From Streptomyces sp. SPB162 (lineage in GTDB: Bacteria; Actinomycetota; Actinomycetes; Streptomycetales; Streptomycetaceae): a stretch of 64,000 nucleotides of DNA. Shown here piece by piece: positions 59,163-64,000 of the stretch. Every line of letters starts with the position of its first letter. Position 1 is the first letter of the stretch. The stretch spans positions 62,001 to 126,000 of the forward strand of contig NZ_JAQFII010000001.1 of the NCBI RefSeq assembly GCF_029504575.1, read 5' to 3'. The translations under genes and the position numbers were made by a program. The notes beneath the pieces were generated by a model. It was not told where the DNA came from. It saw only the letters and a program-made list of their open reading frames with translations, and made no database searches.

Positions 59163-59195
59163 CACGGCCGGGGCCCGAACAGGGCCCCCGCCGTG
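59163..59195. terminator. 14-bp stem-loop between convergent genes
   Basis: Arms 59163-59176 and 59182-59195 pair almost completely around GAACA. They lie between the lipoprotein and the AhpD-like gene and serve both. Confidence 0.85.
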
Positions 59196-59204
59196 CCGCT
59201 GCGA

Positions 59205-59678
59205 TCAGTCGAACTGGCCGGGCTGGTAGTCGCCGGCGGGCTGCTGGACGAGGATGTTCACCCGGTTGTAGGCGTTGATGAGGGCGATGAGGCCGACCAG
59301 GGCGGAGAGCTGGTCCTCGTCGAAGTGCTTGGCTGCGTTCGCCCAGGCGTCGTCCGGCACACCTCCGGCCGCGTCCGCGATGCGGGTGCCCTGCTCCGTC
59401 AGTTCCAGAGCGGCGCGCTCGGCGTCGGTGAACACCTTCGCCTCGCGCCAGACCGCGACCAGGTTGAGGCGCGTCGCGGTCTCCCCGGCGTGGGCGGCGT
59501 CCTTGGTGTGCATGTCGAGGCAGAAACCGCAGCCGTTGATCTGACTGGCGCGGATCTTCACCAGTTCCTGCGTCGCGGCCGGCAGCGTCGAGTCCGAGAT
59601 CGCCTTACCCGCCGAGTTGATGTACTTGAAGAACTTGGCCGCGACCGGGTTGCCGTAGAGGTTCAAGCGAGCTTCCAT
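59205..59678 (-). CDS. Carboxymuconolactone decarboxylase / AhpD-like protein
   Basis: The protein has 157 residues. The CxxC is in INGCGFCLDMHTKDA (near residue 50), with the following His characteristic of AhpD-type peroxidases. The C-terminal part (DQLSALVGLIALINAYNRVN) fits the CMD family. It probably takes part in peroxide or thiol detoxification. Start ATG 59678. A candidate Crp-like site lies about 80 bp upstream. It differs clearly from the ECF41-linked family member at 9283. Confidence 0.9.
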   Translation of the reverse strand: MEARLNLYGNPVAAKFFKYINSAGKAISDSTLPAATQELVKIRASQINGCGFCLDMHTKDAAHAGETATRLNLVAVWREAKVFTDAERAALELTEQGTRIADAAGGVPDDAWANAAKHFDEDQLSALVGLIALINAYNRVNILVQQPAGDYQPGQFD

Positions 59679-59756
59679 GATGCACTCCTATGCCGTTGCT
59701 GCTGTGCTGGTTACATCTCTCTGACGGTTCGGCTCGAGCAGATGTGACCGGAACGA

Positions 59757-59772
59757 ATGTGACCTGCGTCAC
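59757..59772. promoter_or_regulatory. Crp/Fnr-like binding site
   Basis: TGTGACCTGCGTCACC matches the TGTGA-N6-TCACA consensus at nine of ten core positions. It lies 79 bp upstream of the AhpD-like gene start and just before the end of the quinone reductase gene. Confidence 0.5.
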
Positions 59773-59810
59773 CCCTCCCGCGTCGCGGGAGACAACGGCG
59801 GCGGGTCGCG

Positions 59811-60842
59811 TCAGGGGTGCAGCACGATCTTCCCGGCGACGGTTCCGGACTCGGCCAGGCGCATCGCTTCGGCGGCGCGGGCGAGCGGCAGTCGGGCGGC
59901 GATCTGCGCGGTGATGTCGCCGCGCTGGAGGGCGCCGAAGACCTCGGTGAGGTCGGCGCGCAGCCGGCCTCGGAAGCGGTTCTTGGCCAGCGCCCGCCCG
60001 GCCCAGACGTTGAAGAAGTAGGCGCGGCGCCGGTTGGGCAGCGCGTTCCACAGCCACACACGGCCGAGCAGCTTCAGCACCGGCAACTGCTTGGATCCCT
60101 CCTCATCCCGAGTGGAGGCGCTGCCGTAGCAGACGAGCGTGCCGCCGGGTGCGAGGAGGCGCCAGGAGTCGACCGCGCTGCGACCGCCGACGTGGTCGAA
60201 GACGGCGTCCACTCCGGCGGGTGCGAGTTCGCGGATCCGCGCGGCGACGTCCTGGGTGCGGTAGTCGACGGGAGTGACGCCGTGCTCCCGCAGGGCGTCG
60301 TGGTGGCGCGCGGAGGCCGTGCCGATCACCTTCACGCCCGCGGCGTGGGCGAGTTGGACCAGGACCGAGCCGACGCCGCCGTTGGCGCCGTGGACGACGA
60401 TGGTCTGCCCGGAGCGGACCCGCGCCGTGCGGTGCAGCATCTGCCAGGCGGTGATGCCGTTGACCACCACGGTCTCGGCCTGCGCCGCGTCGATCCCGTC
60501 GGGCACCGGCACGGCGTCGGCCGCGTCGACGAGCACGTGGCTGGCCCAGCCGCCGACCTTGACCAGCGCGGCCACCCGGGTCCCCACCAGGCCCGGCTCG
60601 ACACCCTCGCCGGTGGCCTGGACGGTGCCGACCAGGTCGTAACCGGGCACGAAGGGGAACGGGGGCTGGTCGTAGTAACGGCCGCGGCGCATCTGCTGCT
60701 CGGCGAACGAGACGCCGGTGGCCTCCATGCGGATCAGCAGCCGGCCGGGGCCCACGACGGGGACTGCTCCGTGGCGGATCTGCAACCCTTCCGGCTCCAC
60801 TTTGCCCGGCAGAACCACTTCGACAAGTCCCTCGGCGTTCAT
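59811..60842 (-). CDS. MDR-superfamily NADPH:quinone reductase / zinc-free alcohol dehydrogenase
   Basis: The protein has 343 residues. GroES-like domain with FVPGYDLVGTVQATGEGV; nucleotide site GQTIVVHGANGGVGSVLVQL; C-terminal FGALQRGDITAQIAARLPLA. No structural zinc cysteines. ATG 60842 is chosen because GGAGG lies directly upstream (within an ATG at 60854 that would be an alternative). It is divergent from the TetR gene at 60982 with two shared operator-like sites, so probably repressed by it and induced by quinone-like compounds. Confidence 0.88.
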   Translation of the reverse strand: MNAEGLVEVVLPGKVEPEGLQIRHGAVPVVGPGRLLIRMEATGVSFAEQQMRRGRYYDQPPFPFVPGYDLVGTVQATGEGVEPGLVGTRVAALVKVGGWASHVLVDAADAVPVPDGIDAAQAETVVVNGITAWQMLHRTARVRSGQTIVVHGANGGVGSVLVQLAHAAGVKVIGTASARHHDALREHGVTPVDYRTQDVAARIRELAPAGVDAVFDHVGGRSAVDSWRLLAPGGTLVCYGSASTRDEEGSKQLPVLKLLGRVWLWNALPNRRRAYFFNVWAGRALAKNRFRGRLRADLTEVFGALQRGDITAQIAARLPLARAAEAMRLAESGTVAGKIVLHP

Positions 60843-60888
60843 GACGACCTCCATCGCGCTGCTTCGACCGTTATGGCTTTTCGCTTTC

Positions 60889-60948
60889 GTTAGAAGTTGT
60901 AACGCAGAACGACAGCGAGTGTCAAGAACGTTTGTGATAGGTTCTAAC
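60889..60948. promoter_or_regulatory. Two 15-bp TetR operator candidates
   Basis: GTTAGAAGTTGTAAC (60889-60903) and GTGATAGGTTCTAAC (60934-60948) share GT-A-A-GTT-TAAC; the first is itself nearly palindromic. They lie 45 bp apart in the AT-rich divergent region between the quinone reductase and tetR, fit for repression of both. Confidence 0.65.
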
Positions 60949-60981
60949 TAACCAATGACTGTGTAACCAGGAGGGCGGACG

Positions 60982-61638
60982 GTGACAGGCATGACGGACA
61001 CGGGCCCGACGACCCCGCGCGAGCGCTACCGCACCCAAGTACGTGCGGACATCAAGAAACACGCATGGGAACAGATCGCCGCCTCGGGCGCGACCGCGCT
61101 CTCCCTCAACGCGATCGCCAAACAGATCGGCATGAGCGGGCCGGCGCTCTACCGCTACTTCGCCGGCCGCGACGAGCTGATCACCGAACTGATCCGGGAC
61201 GCGTACCGGAGCCTGGCCGACACGCTCCGCGCGGCCTCCGCGCCCGGCCCCGACGTCACCGCCCTGGCGCACGCCCTGCGTACCTGGGCCGTCGAGGACC
61301 CCCAGCGTTACTTCCTCGTCTACGGCACACCCGTGCCCGGCTACCACGCGCCCGACGACGTCACCGAGATCGCGGCCGCGACGATGGCGACCCTGCTCGA
61401 CGCCTGCGACGCGCTGCCCACCGGCGGGCCCACGTCCCCGTTCGCCACACATCTCGACGACCACCGGCAGTGGGCCGACGGCCATCCCGCGCCCGCCACC
61501 GCCCTCCACCGCGCCCTGCGGTTCTGGACGCGGCTGCACGGCGTCCTGTCCCTGGAGCTGGCCGGTCACTTCACCGGGATGGGGTTCGACCCCGCCCTGC
61601 TCTTCAACGCGGAGTTGGACGACCTACTGGCCGGCTGA
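60982..61638 (+). CDS. TetR-family repressor
   Basis: The protein has 218 residues. The HTH reads LSLNAIAKQIGMSGPALYRY (residues 39-58), followed by FAGRDELITELIRDAYRSLA. The C-terminal ligand domain matches the TetR_C (TetR-like 25) group. GTG 60982 follows AGGAGGG by 7 nt. It is divergent from the quinone reductase gene. Its last 15 bases overlap the end of the convergent membrane protein gene. Confidence 0.9.
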   Translation: MTGMTDTGPTTPRERYRTQVRADIKKHAWEQIAASGATALSLNAIAKQIGMSGPALYRYFAGRDELITELIRDAYRSLADTLRAASAPGPDVTALAHALRTWAVEDPQRYFLVYGTPVPGYHAPDDVTEIAAATMATLLDACDALPTGGPTSPFATHLDDHRQWADGHPAPATALHRALRFWTRLHGVLSLELAGHFTGMGFDPALLFNAELDDLLAG

Positions 61639-62100
61639 TCCCGCCTCCGCGGGTCGCTTGAGACTGGTCGTCGCGGCCGCGGCACAGGCCCCGGCGGCCA
61701 GCCCGGAGCCCAGCACGATCAGGTTCAGGTAGAGGGGAACGTCGTCGGACGCGTAGTCCCCACCGGTGTTCGTCTCGCAGACGAAACGGAGCGGCGCGAA
61801 CTGCACGGTGTAGTCCACGACGTGCATCGCCCGCTCATCGCCCGCCGAGCGGCAGGGCAGCATCGGCGAGGAGCCGGCCCCGTGGTCCTCCGCACCCAGC
61901 GCTGCGCCCGCCGCGCAGAGCAGGCCCCACGTGTACACGGCGACCGCGAACGCGAACAGCAGCGCGGCGATGGACCGGAGCCACCCCTGGCGACCGGGAC
62001 GCCCCAGCCCGGCCCGGCCGAGGCTGCCGAAGCCGTAGCCGACGAAACCGCAGACGGCGATCGCGCCGATCACGATGAGCAGCAGAAGCAGATACACCAT
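61624..62100 (-). CDS. Hypothetical membrane protein
   Basis: The protein has 158 residues with three or four hydrophobic segments (LLLLLIVIGAIAVCGFVGYG, IAALLFAFAVAVYTWGLLC and LNLIVLGSGLAAGACAAAA). The loop between them has three Cys (ALPC.., FVCET), possibly extracellular. I do not recognise a family, but similar membrane proteins are common in Streptomyces. The end overlaps the convergent tetR gene by 15 bp. Confidence 0.65.
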   Translation of the reverse strand: MVYLLLLLIVIGAIAVCGFVGYGFGSLGRAGLGRPGRQGWLRSIAALLFAFAVAVYTWGLLCAAGAALGAEDHGAGSSPMLPCRSAGDERAMHVVDYTVQFAPLRFVCETNTGGDYASDDVPLYLNLIVLGSGLAAGACAAAATTSLKRPAEAGSAGQ

Positions 62101-62195
62101 TGGCCCACTCCATCAGTGCAAGATCGCAACTGCCGTGACGGAGGCCACAGTTCCGGCAACAGGGGCGTCACAACACCTGGTCCCGAACAACGGAA

Positions 62196-62234
62196 ACGGG
62201 CCGGCCCGACGCGCTGGGCGCCCGGCCGGCCCGT
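62196..62234. terminator. 11-bp stem-loop after argG
   Basis: Perfect arms 62196-62206 and 62224-62234 with a 17-nt loop start 22 nt beyond the argG stop (minus strand). Confidence 0.6.
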
Positions 62235-62255
62235 CCGACAGGGCCGGTCAGAGCA

Positions 62256-64000
<1,745 letters not shown>

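Overview
The window is very GC-rich, and every confident gene shows the strong G/C third-position bias of Streptomyces. A rodlin next to a short chaplin (the aerial-hypha coat proteins), many RsbW/STAS-type regulators, an ECF41 sigma factor and numerous small stress-linked families all point to a Streptomyces chromosome. There is no ribosomal or replication core. Genes are mostly single or in short operons, and I count about nine broken or truncated genes plus one small MITE. That is typical of a variable, arm-like part of a linear Streptomyces chromosome; the location is an inference.

Layout. 1-7 kb: start of a tandem-HAMP kinase, a methyltransferase, a STAS protein, an FUSC-type membrane protein, two anti-sigma-type ATPases, an HhH-GPD repair protein and a frameshifted GlsB/YeaQ gene. 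7-19 kb: RibD/DHFR-like reductase, CDF metal exporter, an AhpD-like protein coupled to an ECF41 sigma factor (with a matching promoter), serine hydrolase, EF-hand protein, cyclase, quinone reductase, lipoprotein, PRC-barrel/DUF2382 protein, and an AraC regulator before a secreted aromatic-ring dioxygenase with a carbohydrate-binding tail. 19-29 kb: DUF1918, DoxX beside a broken marR, GNAT, a 206-bp MITE, a ricin/hemopexin-like protein, a zinc metallopeptidase, a carboxylate-amine ligase, a four-cysteine HTH regulator and YihY/DUF3618. 29-37 kb: hemerythrin, a three-gene MEDS/STAS/anti-sigma module behind a sigmaB-like promoter, rodlin and chaplin, DUF4235, an NrfD-like protein carrying a formate-dehydrogenase stump, a truncated hydrolase, and a membrane protein. 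37-46 kb: TetR with hydrolase, degraded genes (inositol monophosphatase, SDR), a frameshifted GH59-ricin glycosidase with a LacI-type operator, and a leaderless TetR with a Tet(X)-like monooxygenase. 45.5-49 kb: XRE regulator facing an ImmA/IrrE peptidase - MAB_1171c membrane protein - NUDIX operon. 49-55.6 kb: a six-gene operon GH114 - binding protein - two permeases - PfkB kinase - GH4. 55.7-64 kb: SDR, SRPBCC (with an SMP-30 stump), NmrA remnant, lipoprotein, AhpD-like protein, quinone reductase with divergent TetR, and argG under an ARG box.

Genes that appear to work together: (i) the 49-55.6 kb operon, a likely import-and-degradation route for an alpha-linked galactose/galactosamine polymer; (ii) the MEDS/STAS/HATPase partner-switching set; (iii) ECF41 with its AhpD-like target; (iv) the XRE / ImmA-IrrE / MAB_1171c / NUDIX set, which has no assigned function and is my main candidate for an undescribed system; (v) TetR with the FAD monooxygenase. 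No tRNA, rRNA, CRISPR array, prophage or intact transposase was seen.
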